Notes under the pieces: generated by a model
Told to the model about the DNA's origin: nothing
The model's database searches: none
What the model saw: only the letters and a program-made list of their open reading frames with translations
Program-made: the position numbers and the translations under genes
Part shown: piece by piece, positions 1-5,399 of the stretch
Position numbering within the stretch: the first letter of the stretch is position 1
How the letters are laid out: every line of letters begins with the position of its first letter
Origin: JASMHC01 sp042092935
GTDB taxonomy: Bacteria; Pseudomonadota; Alphaproteobacteria; Rhodobacterales; Rhodobacteraceae
Direction of reading: 5' to 3'
Assembly: GCA_042092935.1 (NCBI GenBank)
Contig: JBELFK010000163.1
Coordinates: 1 to 5,850 of the forward strand
DNA: 5,850 nt

Positions 1-831
1 GGCGACTTCGTTGATCTTGGTGATCGTCAGCACAGGGCTTGCCGCCGAGGTATTTTCTTTGCCCAGAACGTTGATGGTTTCGGTGCCACCTTGGGTGATA
101 TTGGCAGTGTCGTCCTGCGCGACGATGGCGGTTTGCACCGATCCACCGGCAATCAGAAGGTTGGTATCATAGCTGCTGTCGCCCGCATCCGCCACGCCGA
201 CGACAAGGGTATTCAGCCCGGTCGTGTTCACCGGCGCGACAAAGGTTAGGGTGATCGTGAACCCGTCCATCTCGGTGTTGTATTGGTCGCCGGTGTTATC
301 GATATAGATGTTCTGATTGGCGTCATTGATGTTGCCGATGGTGGCCGTACCGTCGCCGATTGAAATTGAGGCGGGCTGACCGTTGACCCAGACCCCAATC
401 GTGTCGTTGTAGCTTAGGAATTCGGGATATTCCTCGGACGCCAGAACAAAGTCGATCGTCAGCGTGTCGCCCGTGGCGTAGAAATCGATCTCGAGATACG
501 ACGCGTCATAGGTATTGGTCCCAGCGATGGCATTGAAGGCGGCGTTGTTGTTTTCACCGCTGGTGTTGGTCGTCGTACTACCAGAGCGGTTTGTGTTGAA
601 GCTATTATTGCCATTGGTGAAATCCGCGGCGCGGCCCGTCGACAGGATCACGCCGGTGTCGGCTGGTGCGACGCCTGCGCTCGTGGTGTCGGCCCCGGTG
701 TAAATACCGGACGACCTTGAATCACCATAATAGGTAGCAGAATCCACGGTGACGCCATCACCGAAGATCTCATTGGCCATATCAAGGGCCGAGGCCCCTG
801 TGTTCAGATTTAATTCGACCGCTCTGGGCAT
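1..831 (-). CDS. Choice-of-anchor L domain protein, probable large secreted protein (partial, N-terminal 277 residues)
   Basis: The frame is open from an ATG at 831 to the left edge, so only the N-terminus is visible. It begins MPRAVELNLNTGASALDMAN, with EIFGDGV at 21-27, TGVILSTGRA at 59-68, LTIDFVLASEEYPEF at 124-138, NDTIGVWVNG at 142-151, and a Thr/Asn/Asp/Gly-rich composition. The ASEEYPEF plus ND-x-x-GVWVNG pattern is typical of the choice-of-anchor L domain, found at the start of large extracellular proteins in Rhodobacterales. From about residue 238 (QDDTANITQGGTETINVLG) a cadherin-like or tandem-95-type beta repeat seems to begin. There is no hydrophobic N-terminal signal peptide, which suggests (inference) type I secretion through a C-terminal signal, often with RTX repeats or a Hint domain lying outside the window. 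An in-frame ATG at 858 would add nine residues (MWYEYWYQA); I prefer 831 because the family usually starts just before the ELxLNT segment. Neither start has a strong ribosome binding site. Its function is unknown; adhesion or matrix roles are possible. Confidence 0.85.
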   Translation of the reverse strand, partial: MPRAVELNLNTGASALDMANEIFGDGVTVDSATYYGDSRSSGIYTGADTTSAGVAPADTGVILSTGRAADFTNGNNSFNTNRSGSTTTNTSGENNNAAFNAIAGTNTYDASYLEIDFYATGDTLTIDFVLASEEYPEFLSYNDTIGVWVNGQPASISIGDGTATIGNINDANQNIYIDNTGDQYNTEMDGFTITLTFVAPVNTTGLNTLVVGVADAGDSSYDTNLLIAGGSVQTAIVAQDDTANITQGGTETINVLGKENTSAASPVLTITKINEVA

Positions 832-860
832 TGCCTGATACCAATACTCGTACCACATGT

Positions 861-875
861 CTCGGTTGTCCCGAG
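861..875 (-). other. Small hairpin upstream of the choice-of-anchor L gene
   Basis: A perfect 5-bp inverted repeat (CTCGG and CCGAG on the minus strand) encloses the five-base loop GACAA. It lies 30 bases upstream of the preferred ATG at 831 and just upstream of the alternative ATG at 858, so it would fall in the leader of the mRNA. There is no T-run after it, so it is not a typical terminator. Such a short stem can arise by chance. Confidence 0.3.
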
Positions 876-946
876 TTGCGGACTAAAATGCGTTCGAAAT
901 GTGGCAAAAATTGGGCAGGCCTTGATCAATTCGACGGAAAAGCCAG

Positions 947-981
947 CCTAACCAAGGGATTAGGACGCACGACGTCGCGTC
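947..981 (-). terminator. Two weak hairpins after the mmsB stop, possible terminator
   Basis: Directly downstream of the TAG stop at 989-987 the transcript can form GACGC/GCGTC (981-977 with 968-964) and then CCTAA/TTAGG (964-960 with 951-947). A short run of four T follows a few bases later (CTGGCTTTTCC). The stems are only 5-6 bp and the T-run is short, so any termination would be inefficient. The rest of the 155-bp gap (832-986) shows no convincing -35/-10 promoter, although the downstream gene is functionally unrelated and probably has its own. Confidence 0.3.
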
Positions 982-986
982 AACTT

Positions 987-1859
987 CTAGGATCTGCCAC
1001 GTTTTTCGAAGCGGGGCAGCATGGCGCTAAAGTCCGCGCCCAAGCCGTCTTCATTCTCGACAAACTGCGTGTAAAGCTCGGTCGCGGCCAGACCCATTGG
1101 CGTATCGGCGTCCGCGGCCTCGGCGGCTTGCTGCGACAGGCGCAGGTCTTTCAGCATCAGTTCGGCGGCGAAACCGGGCTTATAATCGTTGTCCGCAGGC
1201 GATTGCGGGCCGACACCGGGGGCGGGGCAATAGGCGTTCATCGTCCAGCTATAGCCTGATGAGGTGCTGACCACGTCGAACATTGCCTGACGGTCAAGCC
1301 CCAGTTTGTCAGCGAGCGCAAAGGCTTCGCAGGTGCCGATCATGGTGATGCCGAGGATCATGTTGTTGCAGATCTTCGCGGCCTGACCATTGCCTGAGGG
1401 GCCGCAGTGGACGGCCTTTTGGCCCATCACTTCGAACAGAGGAAGGGCGGTGTCAAAGCCGCTTTGATCGCCACCGACCATGAACGTCAGTGTTCCAGCC
1501 ATTGCCCCGCCGACGCCGCCCGAGACCGGCGCATCGAGAGTGGACAGCCCCGCCGCTGTCGCCTGTTCTGCAACTGCACGCGCACTTTCCACATCCACCG
1601 TTGAGCAATCGAGAAAGACCGCACCGGATTTCATCACGGGGATGATCTGATCCGCAACTGCACGCAAAATCGCTCCGTTGGGCAGCATGGTAATGACAAC
1701 ATCCGCGTCCGTCGCAGCCTCGGCGGCGGTCGGGGCCTTGGTCACGCCTTCAATCGACACATCCGCCGTGTCAAAGCCCGCGACTGAGAAGCCTGCCTTG
1801 GCCAGATTGGCCGCCATAGGCCCACCCATATTTCCCAAACCGATAAACCCGATTTTCAT
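987..1859 (-). CDS. mmsB: 3-hydroxyisobutyrate dehydrogenase, module that can also start at its own ATG
   Basis: Read from the internal ATG at 1859 this gives a 290-residue protein, the standard length for the family. It oxidises 3-hydroxyisobutyrate to methylmalonate semialdehyde with NAD. Numbering from this ATG, the Rossmann motif GLGNMGGPMA spans 7-16, FLDCSTVD spans 82-89, the substrate-binding DAPVSGGVGGA spans 109-119, and GNGQAAKICNN spans 156-166 with the catalytic lysine at 162. The C-terminal all-alpha domain includes KPGFAAELMLKDL, typical of beta-hydroxyacid dehydrogenases. A good purine-rich ribosome binding site precedes the ATG, so independent translation is plausible even though the upstream frame reads through. 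This entry overlaps the fused frame: it describes the ancestral or alternative gene unit, not an additional locus. Confidence 0.75.
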   Translation of the reverse strand: MKIGFIGLGNMGGPMAANLAKAGFSVAGFDTADVSIEGVTKAPTAAEAATDADVVITMLPNGAILRAVADQIIPVMKSGAVFLDCSTVDVESARAVAEQATAAGLSTLDAPVSGGVGGAMAGTLTFMVGGDQSGFDTALPLFEVMGQKAVHCGPSGNGQAAKICNNMILGITMIGTCEAFALADKLGLDRQAMFDVVSTSSGYSWTMNAYCPAPGVGPQSPADNDYKPGFAAELMLKDLRLSQQAAEAADADTPMGLAATELYTQFVENEDGLGADFSAMLPRFEKRGRS

Positions 1860-2906
1860 GGTGTCTTCCTCTTCCTCAAAACTCAGAGCGTTTTTGCCGA
1901 GCGGGATCAGCATTTTGCTGACGGCGACAGGGGGCACTTTCTTTAGCTCATGCTGCCAGTTCGGCGTGCGATCCTTATCGATGATCTGGGCGCGAATGCC
2001 CTCGATAAAGTCCCCGTGCTCCATTGCGCGATAGGTAAAACGATACTCCATCTCAAGCGCCTTGCGCATGGTCAGGTTTCGTCCCCGCAACCTGTGGATC
2101 ATCTCGACCGTGCAAGCCATCGACAGAGGGGCATTCCGCGACAGCTTCTTTAGCGCATCTGTGGCAAATGCGCCTTCGTCATGTTCGAGATTGTTGACGA
2201 TGTCGCTGAGCGATTCACCGGCAAAATGCACATCAATTTCCGCTTGCAGGGCCAGCAGGGGTGCCTCGGGCGCATCCTGATACGCCTGTTCAAGAACCGT
2301 GATGTCGCCCGAGGTTTCGAGCGCCTCGATCAGGGTAGGCCATTGGGTTTCAGGAATGAACCCATCCGCAAAGCCCACAGCCATCGCATCGCCCGCCGTC
2401 ATCCGCGCCGCCGTCGTCCCGAGGTATTCGCCCAAGCGTCCCGGTGCGTTGGCCAGCACATAGCTGCCGCCGACATCAGGGATCAAACCGATCCCGCATT
2501 CTGGCATGGCGATCTGGCTGCTTTCACCCACGATGCGGTGTGATCCATGACAGCCGACCCCAACGCCGCCACCCATGGTGAAGCCTTGCAGAAAACTGAC
2601 AACAGGTTTGGGGTATTCCGCAATGCGATTGTTCATCCGGTATTCGTCAAACCAGAATTTGCGTCCGTAGTCGTAGTCGCCCTTGGTTCCGGTGTCATAC
2701 ATCTCGGCTATGTCACCGCCCGCGCAAAAGGCTTTCTCGCCCTCAGCATCGATTATCACCAGCGCAACACTGTCGTCTTTGGCCCATACTTTCAGCGCCT
2801 CGTCGATCTGGAGGCACATCTGATAAGTCAGGGCGTTAAGAGCCTTTGGACGTTGCAGGGTGATGCGACCCGCGTGGCCGGTTTTGCGGATGGAAATGTC
2901 TGTCAT
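987..2906 (-). CDS. mmsB: Fused 3-hydroxyisobutyryl-CoA hydrolase / 3-hydroxyisobutyrate dehydrogenase
   Basis: One 639-residue frame carries two complete valine-degradation enzymes. Residues 1-343 are a crotonase-fold 3-hydroxyisobutyryl-CoA hydrolase (EC 3.1.2.4), 344-349 are the linker EEEEDT, and 350-639 are 3-hydroxyisobutyrate dehydrogenase (EC 1.1.1.31). The product of the first is the substrate of the second, so a fusion makes chemical sense. In most bacteria these are separate proteins of about 345 and 290 residues, as far as I know. The frame starts at an ATG whose A is shared with the TAA of the acyl-CoA dehydrogenase gene, implying translational coupling. The junction is suspicious: the linker codons read as a Shine-Dalgarno sequence, and one added T in the T run at 1881-1878 would put a TGA stop right after residue 343. 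Both halves keep their key motifs, so both should be active whether or not they are joined. Identity of the two domains is secure; the fused state is not. Confidence 0.85.
   Translation of the reverse strand: MTDISIRKTGHAGRITLQRPKALNALTYQMCLQIDEALKVWAKDDSVALVIIDAEGEKAFCAGGDIAEMYDTGTKGDYDYGRKFWFDEYRMNNRIAEYPKPVVSFLQGFTMGGGVGVGCHGSHRIVGESSQIAMPECGIGLIPDVGGSYVLANAPGRLGEYLGTTAARMTAGDAMAVGFADGFIPETQWPTLIEALETSGDITVLEQAYQDAPEAPLLALQAEIDVHFAGESLSDIVNNLEHDEGAFATDALKKLSRNAPLSMACTVEMIHRLRGRNLTMRKALEMEYRFTYRAMEHGDFIEGIRAQIIDKDRTPNWQHELKKVPPVAVSKMLIPLGKNALSFEEEEDTMKIGFIGLGNMGGPMAANLAKAGFSVAGFDTADVSIEGVTKAPTAAEAATDADVVITMLPNGAILRAVADQIIPVMKSGAVFLDCSTVDVESARAVAEQATAAGLSTLDAPVSGGVGGAMAGTLTFMVGGDQSGFDTALPLFEVMGQKAVHCGPSGNGQAAKICNNMILGITMIGTCEAFALADKLGLDRQAMFDVVSTSSGYSWTMNAYCPAPGVGPQSPADNDYKPGFAAELMLKDLRLSQQAAEAADADTPMGLAATELYTQFVENEDGLGADFSAMLPRFEKRGRS
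1860..1877 (-). promoter_or_regulatory. Ribosome binding site of mmsB, translated as the fusion linker EEEEDT
   Basis: The 18 bases GAGGAAGAGGAAGACACC run straight into the mmsB ATG. The AGAGGAAG segment complements the 16S rRNA 3' end and sits about five bases before the ATG, a normal spacing. In the fused frame the same bases encode Glu-Glu-Glu-Glu-Asp-Thr. A purine-rich initiation signal inside a coding frame, exactly at a domain boundary, suggests that two separate cistrons existed here until recently, or still do in the true sequence. Confidence 0.7.
1878..2906 (-). other. Hydrolase module: 3-hydroxyisobutyryl-CoA hydrolase (enoyl-CoA hydratase/isomerase family)
   Basis: This is the N-terminal 343 residues of the fused frame. 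It hydrolyses 3-hydroxyisobutyryl-CoA to free 3-hydroxyisobutyrate and CoA in the cytosol, the step that removes CoA in valine catabolism. Crotonase-fold landmarks appear in order: AFCAGGDIAEMY (59-70), GFTMGGGVGVGCHG (108-121) for the oxyanion hole, and MPECGIGLIPDVGGSYVL (134-151). In the last, E136 and D144 match the acidic residues expected of HIBCH-type hydrolases (compare MPET-IGLFPDVGG in the animal enzyme). Its length of about 343 is longer than simple enoyl-CoA hydratases (about 260), which supports hydrolase over hydratase. The module ends ...KNALSF, and I expect LSF to be the natural C-terminus of the unfused protein. A hydratase role cannot be fully excluded by sequence reading alone. 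Confidence 0.85.
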
Positions 2907-2908
2907 TA
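2904..2908 (-). promoter_or_regulatory. TAATG stop/start overlap between acyl-CoA dehydrogenase and hydrolase
   Basis: The TAA stop (2908-2906) of the acyl-CoA dehydrogenase shares its last A with the ATG start (2906-2904) of the hydrolase frame. This one-base overlap is a common sign of translational coupling, with ribosomes reinitiating on the same mRNA. It places the two genes in one operon and supports the choice of start for the hydrolase. Confidence 0.85.
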
Positions 2909-4051
2909 TCCCCGCTCCGCCAGCAATTGCCGTGCCACGATCAATCGCATGATCTCATTCGTACCTTCAAGGATCTGATGCACCCGCAGGTCGCGGACGA
3001 TTTTTTCAATCCCGTAGTCAGCCAAATATCCGTAGCCGCCGTGCAATTGCAGGCAGTCGTTGGCCACCTTGAATGCCGTATCCGTCACAAAGCGTTTGGC
3101 CATGGCGCAGAATTTGGTGGCGTCCGGGGCTTTGTTGTCCAGCTTCCATGCCGCTTGGCGCAGGAAGGTGCGGGCCGCCTGAAGCTCAATCTCCATATCC
3201 GCCAAACGGAACTGCAACGCCTGAAACTGGTCGATGGATTTACCAAAGGCTTTGCGTTCGCCCATATAGGTCAGCGTCTGGTTCAGTGCTTGTTGCGCTC
3301 CGCCCAGTGCTCCGGCCGAGATGTTCAGCCTGCCGCCATCAAGTCCGGCCATGGCATAGGTGAACCCGCGCCCTTCGTCACCGATACGATTGGCCAAAGG
3401 AACCTCGCAGTTGTCGAATTGGACCTGCGCAGTTTCCTGCGAGTGCCACCCCATCTTGCGCTCTTTTGCGCCAAAGGACAGACCCGATGTACCATCTTCC
3501 ACGATCACGGTTGAAATGCCTTTCGGACCATCTTCGCCTGTGCGCACCATGACGACGTAGGCGTCTGAATAACCCCCACCGGAAATGAACGCTTTGGTGC
3601 CGTTGAGGACATAATTCTCGTTGTCTTTTTCGGCCCGTGTTTTCAAAGCCGCCGCGTCCGAGCCTGATCCCGGTTCCGTCAGGCAATAGCTGACGACTTT
3701 TTCCATGGTGCACATTTTCGGCAGCCACTCGGCTTTGAAGCTGTCGCTGGCGAATTTGTCGATCATGCCGCCGCACATGTTGTGGATTGACAGGAATGAT
3801 CCGACCGAGGGGCAGGCCATGGCCAGTGCCTCAAACACCAAAGTCGCGTCCAGACGGGACAGACCCGAGCCGCCGTAGTCTTCGGACACATAAAGCCCGC
3901 CAAAGCCCAGCTCGCCGATTTCGGGCCACAGCTCTTTGGGGATTGTGCCCTCAGACTCCCATTTTTTTGCGTTGGGGGCGATGCGATCCTGCCCGAAAGC
4001 ATAGGCCATGTCGAAAATGGCATTTTGTTCTTCTGTCAGGGCGAAATCCAT
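2906..4051 (-). CDS. Isobutyryl-CoA dehydrogenase-type acyl-CoA dehydrogenase
   Basis: This 381-residue FAD flavoprotein has the usual length of the acyl-CoA dehydrogenase family. It starts MDFALTEEQNAIFDMA, and carries signature 1, YCLTEPGSGSD (122-132), near the flavin and substrate site. FISGGGYSDAYVVMVRTG (155-172) continues the beta domain. The C-terminal helical domain contains QLHGGYGYLADYGIEKIVRD (335-354) and RVHQILEGTNEIMR (356-369), where E362 is the expected catalytic base that takes the alpha proton. ILEGTNEIMR resembles ACAD8, the isobutyryl-CoA dehydrogenase. Its setting beside hydrolase, MmsB and MmsA genes makes isobutyryl-CoA to methacrylyl-CoA the best-supported reaction, with electrons passing to ETF. 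Isovaleryl- or 2-methylbutyryl-CoA activity cannot be excluded. The start is supported by GGAG seven bases upstream. Confidence 0.9.
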   Translation of the reverse strand: MDFALTEEQNAIFDMAYAFGQDRIAPNAKKWESEGTIPKELWPEIGELGFGGLYVSEDYGGSGLSRLDATLVFEALAMACPSVGSFLSIHNMCGGMIDKFASDSFKAEWLPKMCTMEKVVSYCLTEPGSGSDAAALKTRAEKDNENYVLNGTKAFISGGGYSDAYVVMVRTGEDGPKGISTVIVEDGTSGLSFGAKERKMGWHSQETAQVQFDNCEVPLANRIGDEGRGFTYAMAGLDGGRLNISAGALGGAQQALNQTLTYMGERKAFGKSIDQFQALQFRLADMEIELQAARTFLRQAAWKLDNKAPDATKFCAMAKRFVTDTAFKVANDCLQLHGGYGYLADYGIEKIVRDLRVHQILEGTNEIMRLIVARQLLAERG

Positions 4052-4058
4052 GGGGCAT

Positions 4059-4062
4059 CTCC
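4059..4062 (-). promoter_or_regulatory. Ribosome binding site of the acyl-CoA dehydrogenase gene
   Basis: GGAG lies seven bases before the ATG at 4051 (CCGGAGATGCCCC then ATG). A second ATG at 4058, overlapping this site, is out of frame with the gene and too close to use it, so 4051 is the start. Confidence 0.6.
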
Positions 4063-4103
4063 GGTCTTCTGGCTGAATTGAACGCTCGTTTATTTCTCAA
4101 ATG

Positions 4104-4120
4104 TTGCGAGAGTTTTGCAA
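4104..4120. promoter_or_regulatory. TTGC-N9-GCAA inverted repeat, candidate operator
   Basis: In the 82-bp gap between the ligase stop and the acyl-CoA dehydrogenase start, the minus strand reads TTGCAAAACTCTCGCAA. The two GC cores are 11 bp apart, about one helical turn, fitting a dimeric regulator. The left half, CTTGCAAA, is close to the TTTGCAAA half-site described for short-chain acyl-CoA regulators of the PccR/RamB type, but the right half and the spacing match poorly. No clear -35/-10 pair is visible; TTGCAA followed 17-18 bases later by an A/T-rich AGAAATAA is the best weak candidate. Arms of only four bases can occur by chance. Confidence 0.35.
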
Positions 4121-4133
4121 GCGAAGCGTGGCG

Positions 4134-5267
4134 TCACAAACCTTCGGAAAATTCCCCGACGAGTGAGTCCACAACGGCCCTTAAAGCGGCCTGTTTGTCG
4201 CCGCCGGCTTGGAGCGTGCGCTTGTAGACGCGGCGCTGGCGATCGGCTGATGTTCCACCAGCGACGATGTCCTTGGCGCGGTTGACTTCGGCGACGCAGT
4301 TGAGCGCCTCGGCGTCTTCGCCGATCAAGGCCAGCATTTCGTCAATCAGGTCAGACGCGGGCGTGACGGTGCGTGCACCGAAATCGATCAGGCCTTCGTT
4401 GATGCCATAGCGCTGTGCACGCCAGCGATTTTCGCCAACAAGAAAGCGGTCATAGACCCGCCAACGCTGGTTGTTCTTTCGCAACCGCCAGAGCATCCGC
4501 ATGATGCATTGGGTGAGCGCGGCAAGCGTCAGGGCGTCCTCCATCCGTGGGGAGACGTCGCAAATGCGGTTCTCAAGCGTCTGAAACCGCGCCGAGGGCC
4601 GCAAATCCCACCAGATCTTGGTGCTGTCCTGAATCGCACCTGAATCGATTATCATCTGTACCGACCTCTCGTATTCGGGCCAGCTTGAAAAGGCGGGCGG
4701 CAGGCCCGTGCGTGGAAGATTGTCAAAGACCGTCAGCCGGTAGCTGGCAAGGCCTGTATCCTCGCCGATCCAATAGGGCGACGATCCCGACAACGCGAGG
4801 AGATGCGGCAGGAAATAGGGGAATTGCGCCAGAAAATCGATCCGCGCTTCGTCGTTTTCGATGCCGATATGAACGTGCTGACCGCAGATCAACATCCGTC
4901 TGGCAACCCCGGCTAGATCGCGGGACAGGTCGTGATAGCGCGGATTGTCGGTGTGGGTTTGGCGGTGGTAATCGGCCGACGGGTGACACGAAGCGGCAAT
5001 CGGTGCCATGCCGTATTTATGCGCCACGTCGCGCACGCAGGTCCGCAAGCGGCGAAGATCATCGCGCGCCTCGCCAATGTCGCGGCAGACCTTGGTGCCG
5101 ATCTCGATTTGGCATTGAAGGAATTCAGGGCTGACTTGCCCCTCAAGTTCGGCGCGGCAATCGTCCATCAGCGCATCGGGGGCTTCGCTCAACTCCAGAG
5201 TTTCAAGGTCAACGAGAAGATATTCCTCCTCGATCCCGAGTGTGAAGCTGGGTTCAAAAGCGCTCAT
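4134..5267 (-). CDS. ybdK: YbdK-family carboxylate-amine ligase (glutamate-cysteine ligase type 2 fold)
   Basis: This 377-residue protein matches the length of YbdK (about 372 in E. coli). The start chosen, MSAFEPSFTLGIEEEYLLVD, puts the family's GIEEEY motif at 11-16; its acidic residues bind metal-ATP. GQHVHIGI (129-136) is the hallmark histidine motif. SSPYWIGEDTGLASYR (162-177), WWDLRPS (219-225) and LENRICDVSP (231-240) complete the GCS2 pattern. The family joins a carboxylate to an amine using ATP; YbdK makes gamma-glutamylcysteine only weakly in vitro and its true substrate is uncertain, so the glutathione role should not be assumed. Upstream ATG 5297 would add ten residues (MSPFNERERI) but lacks a ribosome binding site, whereas 5267 has a strong one. 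It sits between mmsA and the acyl-CoA dehydrogenase gene, in the same direction, with no obvious role in valine breakdown. Confidence 0.9.
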   Translation of the reverse strand: MSAFEPSFTLGIEEEYLLVDLETLELSEAPDALMDDCRAELEGQVSPEFLQCQIEIGTKVCRDIGEARDDLRRLRTCVRDVAHKYGMAPIAASCHPSADYHRQTHTDNPRYHDLSRDLAGVARRMLICGQHVHIGIENDEARIDFLAQFPYFLPHLLALSGSSPYWIGEDTGLASYRLTVFDNLPRTGLPPAFSSWPEYERSVQMIIDSGAIQDSTKIWWDLRPSARFQTLENRICDVSPRMEDALTLAALTQCIMRMLWRLRKNNQRWRVYDRFLVGENRWRAQRYGINEGLIDFGARTVTPASDLIDEMLALIGEDAEALNCVAEVNRAKDIVAGGTSADRQRRVYKRTLQAGGDKQAALRAVVDSLVGEFSEGL

Positions 5268-5270
5268 GAT

Positions 5271-5278
5271 CCTCTCCC
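5271..5278 (-). promoter_or_regulatory. Strong ribosome binding site that fixes the ybdK start
   Basis: GGGAGAGG precedes ATC and the ATG at 5267, with its GGAG core six bases from the start codon. The competing in-frame ATG at 5297 is preceded by CCCGTCTGA, with no purine-rich tract. This decides in favour of the shorter 377-residue protein. Confidence 0.75.
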
Positions 5279-5284
5279 TTTCGT

Positions 5285-5326
5285 TGAATGGTGACATTCA
5301 GACGGGTCAGAGGCAATCATTCAGAC
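5285..5326. repeat. Three CATTCA elements upstream of ybdK
   Basis: The nine bases CATTCAGAC occur at 5295-5303 and again at 5318-5326, 23 bp apart, about two helical turns. An inverted copy of the core, TGAATG, at 5285-5290 pairs perfectly with CATTCA at 5295-5300 across a four-base loop. All lie 18-59 bases before the ybdK start, where promoter and operator sites are expected. They may be regulator half-sites or an mRNA leader hairpin; no known consensus is recognised. Confidence 0.35.
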
Positions 5327-5338
5327 CAAGTTTATTTC

Positions 5339-5389
5339 TTTTGGCCAAAAATATCCCCGAGGGGGTGTGGGGGACCGGCAGTCCCCCAC
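5339..5389 (-). terminator. Double hairpin terminator after mmsA
   Basis: Eleven bases after the mmsA stop, GTGGGGGAC and GTCCCCCAC (5389-5381 and 5375-5367) form a perfect 9-bp stem with the loop TGCCG. Next comes a smaller CCCC-CTC-GGGG stem (5365-5355), then ATATTTTT, and finally the 12-base palindrome TTTTGGCCAAAA (5350-5339). A GC-rich stem followed by a U tract is a standard intrinsic terminator. From memory, CTCGGGGATATTTTTGGCC is a frequent intergenic element in Roseobacter-group genomes. It separates mmsA from the ybdK gene, so ybdK probably has its own promoter. Confidence 0.8.
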
Positions 5390-5399
5390 TTGGTCTCGA

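Noticed and set aside
831..1259. Plus-strand open frame covering the gap and the 3' end of mmsB
   Set aside because: It overlaps the conserved C-terminus of MmsB, has no recognisable domain, and shows no ribosome binding site.
2927..3514. Long open frame on the plus strand opposite the acyl-CoA dehydrogenase
   Set aside because: It lies entirely antisense to a strongly recognised gene, has no recognisable motif, and is expected from codon bias in GC-rich DNA.
4547..5134. Arg/Ser/Pro-rich open frame on the plus strand opposite ybdK
   Set aside because: The composition is typical of an antisense shadow and it is fully covered by the ligase gene with its intact motifs.
5268..5297. N-terminal extension of the YbdK ligase from ATG 5297
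   Set aside because: No ribosome binding site upstream, whereas ATG 5267 has GGGAGAGG at the right distance and gives the usual family N-terminus.
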